A DNA stretch of 64,000 nucleotides from Cercis canadensis (taxonomy: Eukaryota; Streptophyta; Magnoliopsida; Fabales; Fabaceae): positions 241,812 through 305,811 of the forward strand of contig QAOA01000253.1 in NCBI GenBank assembly GCA_003255065.1. The letters run 5' to 3'. The notes beneath the pieces were generated by a model. That model saw only the letters and a program-made list of their open reading frames with translations. It searched no databases and was not told the DNA's origin. Positions 13,013-28,090 of the stretch are shown here, one piece after another (the first letter of the stretch is position 1; every line of letters begins with the position of its first letter). Made by a program: the position numbers and the translations under genes.

Positions 13013-16000
13013 TTTCATGTATGTTCAACTTGTTTTCTCTCCCTTTCTTTGATGTTACTGAGTGCACTGTATTCAGCTGACTATAGGTTTACATGTGTGT
13101 GATATGTAGAGTAGCAAATAATATTCATCCTTTTGGGTGCTTCCAAATGTTATGCAACTGTATTCATTACCTTAGTAGATTATATCCTAGCTTTGGTAAA
13201 TCATGAGAAAACAATTCAATATAACTTTAACTTGCAGTTGCTTCCGTGCTATGTTCCATGAAAACCCAACGGAAATTCTAGTTGCTTGATGTATTTTCTG
13301 ACTTTAGTTTCATAGTTGATATATGTATATTGATAATGATCGTGGAATGGTTACAAATTAATTTTTTCTCCTTTAACGACTTCTTTATCTGTAGTTTCAT
13401 CATTTTCTTTCTAAAGAAATCTGTGTAGTGTAGATTGCTTCTGATCGATATGGAAGAGTATATATGTCTCGCCAAGTAAAACAATAAAATGTGGTCACTG
13501 TGGCATTTTGAATATGTCATGTTTTTCTTTTGAACAGGATGGAAAAATGGGTTAGAATTTCAATTTATTCCACAGCCAACTACTAGGCTTGCTCTCATAT
13601 TGCTGGCTAGTTTTTTGGTTTGAGATTGAGATGCTAATTTTGCTTTGGTGTTTGCTATAATTTTGGTGTGTGGTTTGGGTTAGAATTTTTATTATTATTC
13701 TGTCAGGGGTTTGCAGAATTTTATGATTGTGTTTTCCAAATTGACTATTGGTAGACATGGTTACTTTTTGAGGAATGATGCTTGATCTGATTCGGTGTTC
13801 TATATTAGATGGACTGTGACTGTCTCCTATTTTATGTTTTCTAGCGGATCGAAGATCAAATTTTTCAGTAATTCCTATGTCTAATACTGTTGACCAAAAA
13901 TGGGTTTGTTATTGATTTATTTTCTATCATGCGTTAGAATTCTGGAAGATGTAACTGTGAGAAGATGATTTTTATCGAAGAATTGGAGAAGTTGCTGCTT
14001 GATTACCACTATAAGTGAAGTCAGATCCTGGGATCAGCTGTTTTCTAGTCAGAATATTCACACTGATGATGTTTATACATTTGCACCAAGTAAGATAGTA
14101 GAAGTCCTTTACTCATTTCCACCCCGCAATGGCTTGCTTTTCTAATATAGGGGCTAAACTGGGGGCTTAAGGGGTAATATATTAGATTCTGTCGGTAACT
14201 GCTATCTTGAAAGTGACTAAAAGTTGTTGCTGGTTCTGCTGATTTGAAAAAGTACATATGGCACGTGAATCTTCCGTATGATAACTGTACAACTAATATA
14301 AGTTCTTTTGTTACTCCACAAAAAAAGCCTTGTGTTTGCCAATCAGCAATGCATCAATTAGTATATTACTCGACTCTTGCCTTTACTGCAGCCCTTATAT
14401 ACTGCAGCGAAGTTAGGATGTGATATGGACATGAGTTTGCGTGCGCCACTTGAAGATGATAGCTCCTCTTCATACTCTTCGGTCCTTACGCCGGATTTGA
14501 GGTTGGGATTTTTAGGGAACTAATAGGTTTCTTTCGTTGGTTATGGGTTTCTCTGCTGAAACATCACCTAACTTGTAACTTGATGCTAATATAATCTATA
14601 CCATTGACAATTGACTTGATTACTGGTGATGCTACATACTCCCAAATTATTTGAAACATGTAGAGACGTCATGTGGGTTGGAGATTTTCTTTTTTCCAGG
14701 GTTGGGATGTTTTAAGATATGGGATAACTTAGTTTACAATGCATATTGCTTGGATTAATGTAGATTTATACAGTTTTTTACTGCAACTCTGTAAGCTTGC
14801 TTGCTTGTTTAAACCAGCGAGTAGATTACGCCTTGAAAAGATGGGATGATCGATCACCATTGAATCTATTTTTGACGGTTGTAATGCTGTATCACCAACT
14901 ACCGAATGCGATCCGGTCACTTACCAAATTGAGCACGAAATTAAGAGGTTGTTTTTCTGAACTAGTGAGGAGAAGTAGTGATAAATGATTATGATAGGCA
15001 ACGAATGTGGGGAGACGCTACCACAAGTTTGAATTAATTAAAGCTTTGATGTGTTCAGAAATAGCAACTACTGACATTTTGGTCAATCTGAAGCTATGCA
15101 TATTAGGAGGTAGCAATATAGCTAAAAGCCGAAAAGGGCTGCTACAAAGAACCCGAATACTTTTGACTTTTTTCCACGGCAACAAACAAGGACTAAACTT
15201 TAGCCCTATAAGTAACCTAAGGGCCAAAATTTCTATTACATCACAGTCTTTTCTGTCTTATGATTCCATGATTTTGCCAAACACGAGGTTTCTCCTTTAA
15301 GCTTTTCATAGTTTGAAAGGAAGAATGTAGATGAAAATTTTGTAAGCTTACTTAAAGTTTACTTCACTTTGTTTATCTGGAGTACATACAGTAACACAAA
15401 ACAAAGGCAGGCACGAGCTCGGTATTGGTAATAGACATACAAGCCCCTGAAATTCCGGAAAAATAGATAGTAATAGAGAGTAGCTATCATATTTGGGCTC
15501 TGCCTAAATTTGAAAGCGTTGAAAGAAAAAAGTTAAAATGCAGTTACAGTGAGTGCAGTGCAATGCCAATGCGCACTGAGAGAAGCAATTATGAGAGAAA
15601 CGACATCGAGTGTCCCTTCATCCCGTGACTCCCTTCTCTTCTTTCATTTCATGACCTTTATGCTAATTTCTCATCCACTTCAATATATCATAATAGAGCA
15701 CACATATAATGATGTTTGCTTAGGGCCAAAAAGGCTTTACATGATGATGTTTACTTGCCACTATTACATGATTTTACACTATTTTTGCCCCCCTTTTCTT
15801 CTATTCTTTCTAACTTTTATATTGTTCAATATTGGGGCTCTCTTTGGCCTAAAATGGACTTTCAAAATACTTGATACGATAAAATAAAAAATCCAAGTTG
15901 GATATATAATTTGGGACCAAAAATGTGAGGAGTATATTTCTGATTTGATGATAGCTGGCTGTCAAAAAATAAATAGCACATGCACATGATATGTTTATGT

Positions 16001-18262
16001 TAGTATGAGCTTAATTGTTGACAAGTAGCTTGCAATTGGATATATGAGTTGGGGCTTTCATCACGTGGGCATGGCTAGGCTGGCAAGTCTTGCCGAGAAA
16101 GGTTAAGCAAAGACCTCGGAATCAATCTCAATTCTGATGATATCCATCCAACAAAACGAAATCAAAATCCATTATTGCTTTTGTTAAGAGGCATTGAGAA
16201 GGTACTATAGATACACTCTTATTACAAAGATGGTGGGAGACAGCGAGATAAAATGTCATAATACTTACTTGTCTCATTTACACTTTAAGCCTTTTTCCCT
16301 TGACAGTAAAACTTACACTAAATATCGATAAATTAACCTCGATTTCCAAGCAATCTTTTGTCCACTAAACTTTTTCGCTTTGCTTAATAATTGTTCCGCT
16401 CCTATTTTTGTTGGTATTTGAGTACTACATATATTGTTTTTCTCTTCCCTCGAATGCACAAAAGATTCCTTAGCTCTGCTTAACAGTGAATGGGTATATT
16501 CATTCATGTCTTCTATTTATTGTAATCTTTATAATTGAATTTTCAAGGCCAATTAATGAAGAATACATTATGAAAACGGTACCCAATAAGGGCCATAGAA
16601 AGATAGTTGTGTTTCTTGATGGGTCCTCATGAGCCTTCATTACTGTTAATTATTTATTTCTTTCTTTCCTTCCCATTGTGACCATAAAAGTCACTCATAG
16701 CTTCTGTTCATGGTTTGACATGTAACTTGTGTTCCACACTCTTGTAATCTTGTGTCCCTCTCTAGTAACATACCCCATAAACCTGATTCATGCTGTTGGG
16801 TTGGGCACGATGGATGCATATTTATTTTGCAGATGATGCCTCATTGAATTATTGTCTGCAAATACCCACATCACTGAAGATGACTTCTCCATCAGTCTCA
16901 GTTCTCAATTAAACAAGCAACGCAAATAGAAAGATAAATAGGGCAACATATAATTCACTTCCTGCCATATCGGTATAAACTTGAAAATGACATGAAATAA
17001 CCCAATTTCTGTTATGAGCCAAAGAAACAATAACTCATTTCTATACAAATATTGACTACTTTTATAACCTTACACACAGCACTCACCAATATTACTGACC
17101 TTTCCTCACTTTTTCTTGCAAGTAGCAAGGAAATAAAAATTAAAAAGCTTAAATAGTCAAACAATGGCATGAAGCAAAGGTGCAGGCAGTTGGCCAGTCC
17201 ACACTCTAGAATATAGTTGTTCCTAGGTGGGGGGCACCTAATTTTTAGTTGGTCAAAGAAGAGTGATCTATTATGTCATGGAATTTAAACATGATAATTA
17301 AACCTCCTGCAATTTGCCATTGAATAGTCTCTCTGTCTCTCCATTGTGTCAATGTGATGAGACGCTAAATTGGACCATATATTGGCCTAAAAGCTTTTTG
17401 TAATGGATTGATTAAGAGAACCATTAACATTAAATGACTTGTTTTCTTATTAAGCAACCATGATTTGTTTAAATTATGGGGTAAGAAGTAAGAAGAAATC
17501 AAGAAACTGCAATTTTGTGTTAATATCTTTGTCCTTTCAACTTTCTTCTAATCTTTTGTGAGTTATTGCTAACAAGTGGTGCCAAAACTTAACTTTGGTT
17601 ATCTTAACCGCAGATGTTCCGCTAATTTTAGTAAGGCCCACCGGCCACACATAATAAACATTCACTGGTCGTCGGCGCGGACTATGGAGAATGTTTACTT
17701 AGTCCTCAATTAATGTTCTAATTAAAAAGTAGCCCCACTTGGTAGTTGATTAAAAAAAAGAATTAAAAAAATCAAAGGAGTAAATATTATTTTTATAACT
17801 TTTTATCATTAATAATTAGGGCTTAAAATTACACCAATTTTCACCTTTTTTTTCCCTATATGATTCACATTTTATACCTCTCTTTTATCATACTTCTTAA
17901 ATAGTGAGGGTAAACATTTGTAAAACTTTTTTTGTAGTATTTCGTCTGACCTAATGTCCTTGATAAAAAGAATTTTTAACATTTTATTAATAATTTCTTA
18001 ATTTCAATATATCAAAAATAGTATTTATTTTTAAAGTAAAATATTATTTTATAAAGAATCTTTAGCAATTAATTGTTTGATTATTTAATTATTACATTTC
18101 TAGGATTTTCTTACAATTGTCTCGAACGGTTTCACCAAATTTGTCTCTTTCTCAGCCAGGGACATAATTATCATTTTCAAAAATTATCTTCCATTATTTT
18201 TATAATTAAAAAAAGAGAGGGAAAAAAAAAAAAAAGGATAGAGAGCGTGTGAGACGGGAAGG
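13013..18262. other. Large spacer between NKAP and DUF868 genes
   Basis: About 5.2 kb in which I recognise no coding exon, tRNA or transposon protein. The first few hundred bases are presumably NKAP 3-prime UTR. Open frames up to about 110 codons (such as 15549-15887) look like chance. A 32-codon frame at 14425-14523 (MDMSLRAPLEDDSSSSYSS) was noticed but matches nothing I know. The region near 17740-18240 is very AT-rich and may hold decayed transposon sequence. Confidence 0.5.
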
Positions 18263-18427
18263 GATCCAGTCATGTCACTTGAGTCATGTTGCTTAGATCT
18301 AAGCCGTCTATTCCATTTAAGGTCATTTCAACCATTAAAACACATTAATATTTAATGGTTGAAATGAGCTTTAATGGAATGGACGGCTCAGATCTGAGCA
18401 ATATGACTCAAGTGACATGACCGGATC
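18263..18427. mobile_element. Hairpin MITE, copy 2 (full form)
   Basis: An inverted repeat of 165 bases; the arms are about 80 bases with roughly 90 per cent identity, from GATCCAGTCATGTCACTTGA to the matching TCAAGTGACATGACCGGATC. It is the same family as 401-551. Flanking bases are also alike in both copies (a GGGAAG-type run on the left, AAATCC on the right), so the element may reach slightly further on each side. It lies about 480 bases upstream of the DUF868 start codon. Confidence 0.88.
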
Positions 18428-18910
18428 AAATCCTGTGTGAGACAATATAAAATAGCAGTCTTTCCAGCAAATACCCAGTTGCCGTTCACTTCATGTATTG
18501 GCCAATTCTTGGCTTCTCCAGTTCTCCTTCGTATCCCATGTGATTAAAGCAACTTCTCCTCTCACTGCCCGTTACTTTCTCTTTTCTTCAATTTTTTTAA
18601 TCACTCCGTTTGGTTATTACTTGAATTAGTCTCAGCCCAGAATTGACAGGTAAAGCAAATCTAAACCTTTTCTCTTTCTCCCCCCATCCCATTCCCATTC
18701 TGAAGAAATAGAGACCCGGGTAAAAATTGAAGTGTTCTGAAGCTCATCCTTGAGTTCACCTCGAATTAATTGAGGTAGAAGTCTCTTCTGTGTGTACCAT
18801 CCTCTTCCCTGTATTTCCCCCTTTTATTATCTGAAAAAGATCAGATTTTTGCTCTGCAAAACCATAGAAAAATTAGAAAACACATCATTTAGTTCCCTGT
18901 TATTGTTACC

Positions 18911-19810
18911 ATGAGGGAGTTCCCTTCTTGTTTTGGTGAAAACGGTGTTCAGGTTGCCGATTCATCTTCATCAAGTACCGTAAGAGCAGCTCAAAATGTG
19001 GTCACTTGCGTCTATCAGTGCAAATTAGGCGGTCGTTCCTGCTTGATTACAGTGTCATGGACCAAAAATCTGATGGGTCAAGGCTTGAGTGTTGGAATAG
19101 ATGAGTTGGGCAGTCAATGCCTCTGTAAGGTTGATATAAAGCCATGGTTGTTCTCAAAAAGAAAAGGGTCGAAGAATTTAGAGGTCGATTCTAGTAAAAT
19201 TGATATCTTTTGGGACTTGAGCAGTGCCAAGTTTGGTCCTGGGCCAGAGCCATTGGAGGGATTCTATTTAGCGGTGGTTTTCAATCAAGAACTGGTCTTA
19301 CTCTTAGGGGATCTGAAAAAGGAGGCACACAAGAAGGTTGACTGTGACTATGCTCACTCCAATGCCATTTTTATAGCTAAGAGAGAGCACATTTTTGGGA
19401 AGAAGCTTTACGGCGCAAAAGCTCAATTTTGTGATAAGGGGCAAGTTCATGATGTTACAATTGAGTGTGACACAGTTGGGTTTAACGATCCCTGTCTTGT
19501 GATTCGTATTGATAGTAAGATAGTGGTGCAGGTGAAGCGACTGAAATGGAAATTCAGAGGCAACCACACCATTTTAGTGGATGGGATTCCTGTGGAAGTG
19601 TTTTGGGATGTACATAATTGGCTCTTTGGGAATGCTATGGGCAATGCAGTGTTTATGTTCCAAACCTGCATATCAGCTGAGAAGCTTTGGACAGGCCAAT
19701 CTGTTTCAGATCCTTCTGTATTAACATGGGCTTATTCTCAGCAGTTTAGGGATTCTCAGTTGCAAGGTCTTGGATTCTCTCTCATTTTGTATGCCTGGAA
19801 GAATGAATAG
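18911..19810 (+). CDS. DUF868 family protein
   Basis: Plant-specific protein of unknown biochemical role. A single exon encodes 299 residues, the normal size of the family. The DUF868 domain fills nearly all of it. Markers are AAQNVVTCVYQCKLGGRSCL near residue 27, the VSWTKNLMGQGLSV block, KVDIKPWLFSKRKGSK, the IDIFWDLSSAKFGPGPEPLE segment, and DGIPVEVFWDVHNWLF toward the C-terminus. There is no signal peptide and no membrane helix. The start ATG follows an in-frame leader and gives the typical MREFPSCFGE N-terminus. An untranslated leader probably begins near 18480. Confidence 0.93.
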   Translation: MREFPSCFGENGVQVADSSSSSTVRAAQNVVTCVYQCKLGGRSCLITVSWTKNLMGQGLSVGIDELGSQCLCKVDIKPWLFSKRKGSKNLEVDSSKIDIFWDLSSAKFGPGPEPLEGFYLAVVFNQELVLLLGDLKKEAHKKVDCDYAHSNAIFIAKREHIFGKKLYGAKAQFCDKGQVHDVTIECDTVGFNDPCLVIRIDSKIVVQVKRLKWKFRGNHTILVDGIPVEVFWDVHNWLFGNAMGNAVFMFQTCISAEKLWTGQSVSDPSVLTWAYSQQFRDSQLQGLGFSLILYAWKNE

Positions 19811-22109
19811 AGGTGTCATTTTTCATTTTTTTTTGCTAAACTGATATTTTTCATGCCAAAGTTTTTAAATGATGTGATGAATCAGATTACAGTGAAACTG
19901 CTATACTCATCCCCTTCATTTTTTTCTTTCTAATTCAATGGCATTCATGCCTGCCCCTTGATTTGCTTTCTACTATTAACTTTGTGTTATCTTTTTTTTA
20001 AAAGAAAAAAACTGTTTATAAATTCCAGAATCTGTTTGTAGAAACTAGAAAATGATCATTAGGTATATGAAAATTGATCTGCAGCGACCTTACAGAGTGT
20101 GCAACAATTTGTTATTCTGCATTGTGAAAATATGATCCTCCTTCCGCGTGGCATTACTGTGATTTAATCGGTCAAGAATGAGCTTGTGCTCCCAAAAAAA
20201 AAACGTAAAACAGCACAGAATTTTGTTTAGGCATGTAAAATTTGAGAACGAGCTTATGATATTTGCTGATCTGCTGCTGTTTGCACTTGCTTGCTTGATA
20301 CTTTCGGTGTCACCGAAATTGCAGAGCTTTCATAATTCTGACTCGCTTCAATTTTTATTTTTTTCTGGAACGGCCCAAATTCAACTAAGCTTACATTGTG
20401 AGAAACAGTGAGAAATTTTTAGTGAATTTATCATTTCTCTTTTCCCTAAAACAGTTTACAGAATCTCTTTCTGTTCATTGAGATGAATTTTCGATAGATT
20501 TCTTGAAGCACTGTTTGCAGAATCGATATGTATATATATATATATATATATATGTTTAACTGTATTGTAGGTATTTATAGATAGGACAAATTTTGAATAA
20601 GGTTGTTATAGTTTTTAGAAGTCTTTATAGTTTGAAATTTTTTTTTAATTAGGTCTCTACTATCATTTTGGGTTATAACTTTGTTAGTTTAGTGCTGACA
20701 TGACAAACAACTTTTCCATGTGACAATAGATGAAGCTTACGTGGTGCTAAAGTGATACACAATTTAGTTTTTCTCAAATTAATGAAAATTAGGGTGAGGA
20801 GCGATAGATAGAACCTAATTTGTATGCCACTTTAGCGTCATGTCAACTTCTTTTATTATTATATAGACAAGATGTTTATCATGTGAATATTAAACTGATA
20901 GAGTTATAATTGAGGATGAAAGTAGAAACTCAATTAAAAATATTTTAAATTATAAACACTTCAAAAGAAAAAAAANAAGAAAAAAAAAACTATAAAACTT
21001 AATTTAAAATTTGTCTAAACTATAACTACTACAGTATATTTAAATCATATTTATCGTAATTTCATCTTTTTCAAAGTTTTTGCTTTTCATTAGATCCGGA
21101 ATTCTGACTTCTGAAGCTTTCTCCCGTTACTTGAAAAGAGAAAGGTGCGACAGGAAACAATGAAAGTGCTAGAAAATGATTTTGCCATTCATCCTAATTG
21201 AAGGCGTGACTCAACAGTCATGATGATGCATCCTATGTACTAAACCAATTTTAATCCTTTTTTTTTTTTAAACACTATCCTACCCTTCTAAGAACAGGTA
21301 CGTTCTCACCTAGTTGAATTGATTTGAACGAGACTCATATAATAATTTTGATATTATTATAAAAATTTCAAAAAAATTAAATTCCTCGATATGTATCATT
21401 TTCAAATATATAAATAAAACAATGCCATTTCTATAAATCTTTTTTGTATGGGGCGATATGGTTGGTAGGCTCTTAACTTTGTAGGTTGTTCTGTATTAGC
21501 ACGAAAGTCAGGTAGGCAAAATATTGCTGATCCATTAATGACCTGACTCAACTGACATATCCAGATGATTTATCACAGAAATTAGAACGCAAATCTTGAC
21601 CAAAAATTTAAAAGAAAAGCAATTTTAAGACATTGATTCTCATTTTTCATTTTTACGACTTGAACTAAATAAGGATAACCCCTTATCTCTTATTTGATTA
21701 AAAATTAAAACTCCTTTATTACAAATGTCAGCGCCCAAACCACTAGGATACTTAAAGATTAAACTAACTTACAATAGACTCAAAGATGTGTTGGAAACAG
21801 CTTCTTACAAATTTTATTTATTCTCAGATCCGAGGAACAATTTTCAATGCTAATCTAACTCAGCGCAGGTTAATGTAAGCTGTACATGCCAACTATGAAG
21901 ACTAGACCAAATACTTGTACACAGAGAGAAAGAGAAGACTCAATTGTCAAGGTATGTCTCTTCATCCCACAAATTCCAGGTTAACTTTTATTTATGCGAA
22001 TGAATGCCTCAGCACCTTCGATTCTGTCCTTGTAACTTGTAAGTGAAAATACAGAGAGGCAGAGACAATAGGAGGAGAAAGAGATAAGCATAATTAGGAA
22101 TAATACAAA
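19811..22109. other. Convergent spacer, DUF868 to the plastid protein gene
   Basis: Contains DUF868 3-prime sequence, a TA microsatellite (20529-20553), a MITE-like inverted repeat (20559-21035, listed separately), a T run near 21260, and AT-rich DNA. No coding exon is recognised. Confidence 0.55.
20559..21035. mobile_element. MITE-like element with long diverged inverted arms
   Basis: The left end reads ACTGTATTGTAGGTATTTAT and the right end, reversed, reads ACTGTAGTAGTTATAGTTTA. Beyond the tips the two halves stay alignable for over 200 bases (for example GACAAATTTT, TAATTAGGTCTCTAC against TAATTGAGTTTCTAC, and GACATGACAAACAACTT against CACATGATAAACATCTT). The centre lies near 20790. No protein is encoded. 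A single N at 20976 lies in an A-rich run. The arms have diverged by substitutions and indels, so the insertion is older than the hairpin MITEs at 401 and 18263. Confidence 0.7.
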
Positions 22110-24062
22110 TCATTGCTTTTTACTGTGACCAAACGTGTCTTCAACACCACTTGTGATTCTTTCTCTGCGCTCAGAAATCATCTCTGAATAAGCCTGACAA
22201 TGAACAAGAAAATTTATATTAGAGATAAAATCTTTTGCCTAGTTTTCTATCTTGGCCTGTGTTTTGATTGATTGAAAGTACAATAAAACCTCCTTCCGGA
22301 TTCAAATGATTTTCTCAAACGCAATCACTAAAATCCCATGCAATTCATGGCTGATTTATGTGGATGTTCTCAATATCATTCTCCCTAATTTAGAGCAGCA
22401 TACCAATAAGATCAGTAATTTTGACTAAGAACACTTCCACAAGACATGAACAATCTCTATAAGTCAGTTGTAAAAAAAAAAATTTAATTTTACTTATCCT
22501 TCAATAATGCTTCACTCTCTGAGCATTTTGGGAGATTCTGACCAATATCTGGCGACTGTACATATTCCATGAAGAATAATGAAAGAAAAGGACTTCACCA
22601 TAAATGTGACAGCAAACACATAACAGACATATTACAGTTTTGTCCAAGTGACTTGTCCTCATAACAAGGTTATCGAGAGAAAATAGAGTTGCAATGTCAT
22701 CTCAAGAATTTATTAATTGGAAGATAAGCAGCAATTAATGCAATACTGCTTGCAGAAACTGCAATTGCTATTGTATGCATCAAATCGGGGCCTTCATATG
22801 TTAGATGCCAAATGGATAGAAGTTGAGAGGTGCTTGAATATAAGTTTATAAATTTGTGAAAGAGGGAGAAATCAGTTATATTAAACTTAAAAATCTTCAG
22901 ATTATGAAAGCACACTCATTGATATTCGTAGTCCAAAAGTAAACAAATTGTTATGTGTTTTCCGTCAAACGAGCTTAATTAAAAAGGAGGAGGACAATAG
23001 ATGATATCAAACCTTGGGATAGGAATACAGAAATATGTACCACCATGCGCATATTAATAAGAGCACAACCGAAGTGATTACTACAGAGTGCAGAACTAGC
23101 CAGCTAATGCCAATTATTGATACCCCTGTCAGTGTTATTGTCCATGGTTGACACCTGATATCAAAGATGACTAAACTCAGGTCAAATAAACAAGTTCAAA
23201 CGAAAAGCAAAGTTACTATAGAATGGAATAGTTAGTGCGTGTTTCATTTGGCGGCTATAATCGTGTGAGCTGTGAAACTAAAGCAATTCATCTTTTACAA
23301 AATGTTGTCACTGTACCCGCAAACATTAGCAAGTACAAATTTCTGCTTCCAAACCTCTTAGAAGAATGTGAATCAATTTTCTACCATTTGGAAAATTAAA
23401 ATTGCTAGTATGTTTTTGCAACAAAATCACTGTCCCTCCCTAATGATGGCCTCGTACGGTATTCAAGAAATAGTTAACAGACTACACTAATGAGCATTCT
23501 GAAATAAACTGATTCTGAGTACATACTAGTCAGTCCAAAAGAATACGAAAATTGGGATCTTGGGTCACAATTATATGTGAAGCAGTATAAAATTAAAACC
23601 ATTATCAGCAGCCTCAGAGTCTCAGACCTTGAAAAGTTGAGAAGAAGGGGAACATCCCAAATAATTCGATATACTGGAAGTCAGGAAGATTAATTAAAAG
23701 AAATCACGAATTTGAACTCGAGAAAATTGAAGGTTGGTCAAGCTAAGAAGAAATTAAGAAGCGGTGGCAAAATCAAGAGCTCACCAAGATGGTTTTGTGT
23801 CCCAGACAGAGTCGTACTCGAGGGACAGGTGATTGAGGTAGCCCTCCATATCATCGACCACACCATTATCGTCATAGAAGAAAGACTCTTTTGAGTCACT
23901 CGAATCCACACCCAATACTACGGTTTTGTTGGGAAATCTTCTTGAATTGAGAATAGTACAAGGTTTGTGTGAAGAGAAAATAGGGTATGAGAAATGGGTT
24001 TGAGTAGGGGATTGACGAGGTAACGCCAGCAGAGGAAGCGGCAACAGAGCCAGTGTCCTCAT
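22110..24062 (-). CDS. Predicted plastid two-helix membrane protein (DUF6737-like)
   Basis: Three minus-strand exons join in phase: 24062-23785, 23154-23013 and 22193-22110, giving 167 residues. The N-terminal 60 or so residues are rich in Ser, Pro and Leu with few acidic residues (MRTLALLPLPLLALPRQSPT), as in chloroplast transit peptides. An acidic stretch (DDNGVVDDMEGYLNHLSLEY) is followed by VWDTKPSWCQPWTI, then two predicted membrane helices at about 98-116 and 118-137. The tail is YPKAYSEMISERRERITSG. The WCQPW plus paired-helix layout recalls a small cyanobacterial and plastid family that I believe is DUF6737; that name is from memory. Function is unknown. All splice sites are GT-AG. 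Confidence 0.8.
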
Positions 24063-24390
24063 CTTTACACTATAAATTATATCTCTTCTCTTTCCCCACT
24101 TGTCTGTTTTAAGGCTTCAACTTCAACCGGTGAACTGCTACCTGGGGATGGTGATTTTTAAAAGAAACAAAATCGATTTGTACTGTGGCTTTCACCTCTA
24201 TCGCTTCAGTTTTTCAATTTCAAGTTTCAACTGTAGCTAACTTCATTCTGCGTCCAAGTGCTTTCTCCTCTTTTCCAAATGTTTTGGGTTAGAGAGATCT
24301 TTCATGCAGCTGCGCAATCCTATATATAGTTAGGGACTAGCCGGGTAATTTTCATGTCTACAATTCACAACCATTATTGATAACCACTGT

Positions 24391-24430
<40 letters not shown>

Positions 24431-26147
24431 GAATCTTGTATTATTTCACTACCCCCCAAAAAAAATCTCATATTATTTCCTTTATTTATTTTGGGCCCCA
24501 ATTATTTGTCTTATTTTTCTTTAAGCTTAGTATAACTTCGGAAGTTAGATTGAGTTCAGGATTGTGGCGAGGGTGGGGGAAGAAAAAATTGGCCAATAGG
24601 GACTTGAATCCGAGAGCTTGAGTGCAATTGAACCAAAGACTTATTTCTTTTTATCTTATGCCTTCATTTTTTTTTTCTTTTTTTCCTTCTTTCAACTACA
24701 TTATACACGATCAGTGTTTTCTTCTTCTTTCTTTCAGCTAATTATTGAAAAGCATCGGTTATGTATGTCTTTACCGCTGTCTGCCTTAGCTAACAGCTAA
24801 TCGCTGGTTAAGATAGTGTAGTATTGTCAGTGGGTGAAGTGTTGAAATTTGAAAATAGATTATCTTTGCCTTTACGTTCAATGCACTCCACTTTAAGCAC
24901 AACCAAAAAGGCAAAAACAGAACTTTCAGTTAGTAGTGTGATTTGTGGATTATGAAATTAACTTCTAAGGTCCAAAGGTTCGTGTAAGTAAAATTGAGTT
25001 ACATCAGTAAATATGGTTAATTTACTTACAGTTATAAGTTTCCAATTTGAAGTGCTGTAATTGACCTTGAAATTATATCATTTCAAAAATTATATACTTT
25101 ACACTGTAAAAATAATAGGACATTCAAATGCTACATAATCTCAGTAGAGCGAATCGAATATGGATAAAGAGTGATCGGTTACGTACATGGAGATTCCTTA
25201 GCAGAACCAAATAGCAATTATCAGCAAAACACGCAACCATCAAGGGAACATACACAATTCTTGTCTCTGTTTAAATGACTGAATTCAGATTAAGATTGTT
25301 TGTCGTGTTACATAAATTTATAATTAGATAGACTTTTGTTCCCTAGCCCCAACTTAACCTAGCGCAAAAACTACGCAAATATTCAAGCAAATAAAAAAGA
25401 ACACTTTCGTTCGATTAGAAGTACTTGTAAATTAGCTGTTGGAAGAAAACTCGATACCACATAAGCAGATGTAGATATAGCTGAAGATGATTTTCCTCTT
25501 TTGCTTAACCAATATCAGTCGGCCTGTGCCCATTATTTCATTGGGACCAACTCCCCACAAACACAATTTAATTGTAAGGTTCCATATTTGAAGTTGGGTA
25601 TCGAACGTGAAAATCTCTTACAGTAAATACAACACTGAAAAATACTCGCGTGATTCTTGGCTCAGCAATTACAACGCCTCGGCCAAATCCAAGGGCGAAG
25701 GGTGCTAATTTTAGAATCAGAATAATCAAATCTTCGAGTATCATATACTTTTTCAATTTATGTTCCTGAAATGAAGAATCCGAGAGTCATTGCCAATTAA
25801 TAAACTATCATCAACAGAAAGGAAAAAATCTTCAGAGGAAAGATTGTCAACAACTATCTATAGAAGTTCGAGAACTGTTTGCAAGAAACTATCATACTAC
25901 CTTATCAGGTAGGAACAGCCAAAGGTCAGCTAATGGTGGTAATTCAAGAGGAGGAAAACTGATTTTAAACACTAACATGCAAGATTGCAAGTGCTAACAT
26001 ATTGAACCACAAGTATGCGCAAACAGATTCTATTTTCTGGGGTGTAGAAACAAAAAGACTAATACAGATATATAGCAGAATCATACAGTTGAAGTTTAGA
26101 AGAATACCGTAGTATAAGATATGTACCACATAAAGTTTTGCTATAAT
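24063..26147. other. Spacer upstream of the plastid gene and downstream of WDR5
   Basis: Contains the plastid-gene promoter, a GA microsatellite at about 24394-24427, T-rich runs near 24660-24700, and WDR5 3-prime sequence close to 26147. No coding exon is recognised; the small frames at 24436-24800 and 25568-25756 show no family features. Confidence 0.5.
24394..24427. repeat. GA dinucleotide microsatellite
   Basis: About sixteen GA units in the region upstream of the minus-strand plastid-protein gene. It reads as CT repeats on the gene strand. Confidence 0.9.
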
Positions 26148-27683
<1,536 letters not shown>

Positions 27684-28090
27684 TCCCCGCTTTTATTTTC
27701 TCCTACTGCTCTCCTTATATCCACTTTACTCCATCTTTCTTTTATTTAAACAACAGTTTACCTTTGTATGGGGTTTTCCTATTTCTATTTCTACCTCCTC
27801 AACCTCAACCCAAATATTTTATGTTTTAAAAATTGATCAATAATATTAATTAATAAGCATATAAAAAATAAATATTAATCTTCTTCTTCCGCTTATGCCA
27901 TATTAACATATATTCTCCAATATTCTTACATAAGTAATTCTTAAAATATTTCAGCATAATCATTCTTAATCAGATAAACATGATTTTGAGTTCACATATT
28001 TTTCTTTGTTACATACTATGCTACAAAAAATATTTTTTTTATTACATAAAAGCATAACATGCTAAACATCAATCATTCTAAGTTCATATT

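Noticed and set aside
14425-14523. Plus-strand 32-codon frame MDMSLRAPLEDDSSSSYSS in the NKAP-DUF868 spacer
   Set aside because: The composition looks protein-like, but I could not find joining exons or recall a family. It is too short to support alone.
24530-24640. Possible tRNA or repeat-derived motif (GACTTGAATCCGAGAGC)
   Set aside because: It recalls a T-loop-like phrase, but no cloverleaf with acceptor and anticodon arms could be drawn around it.
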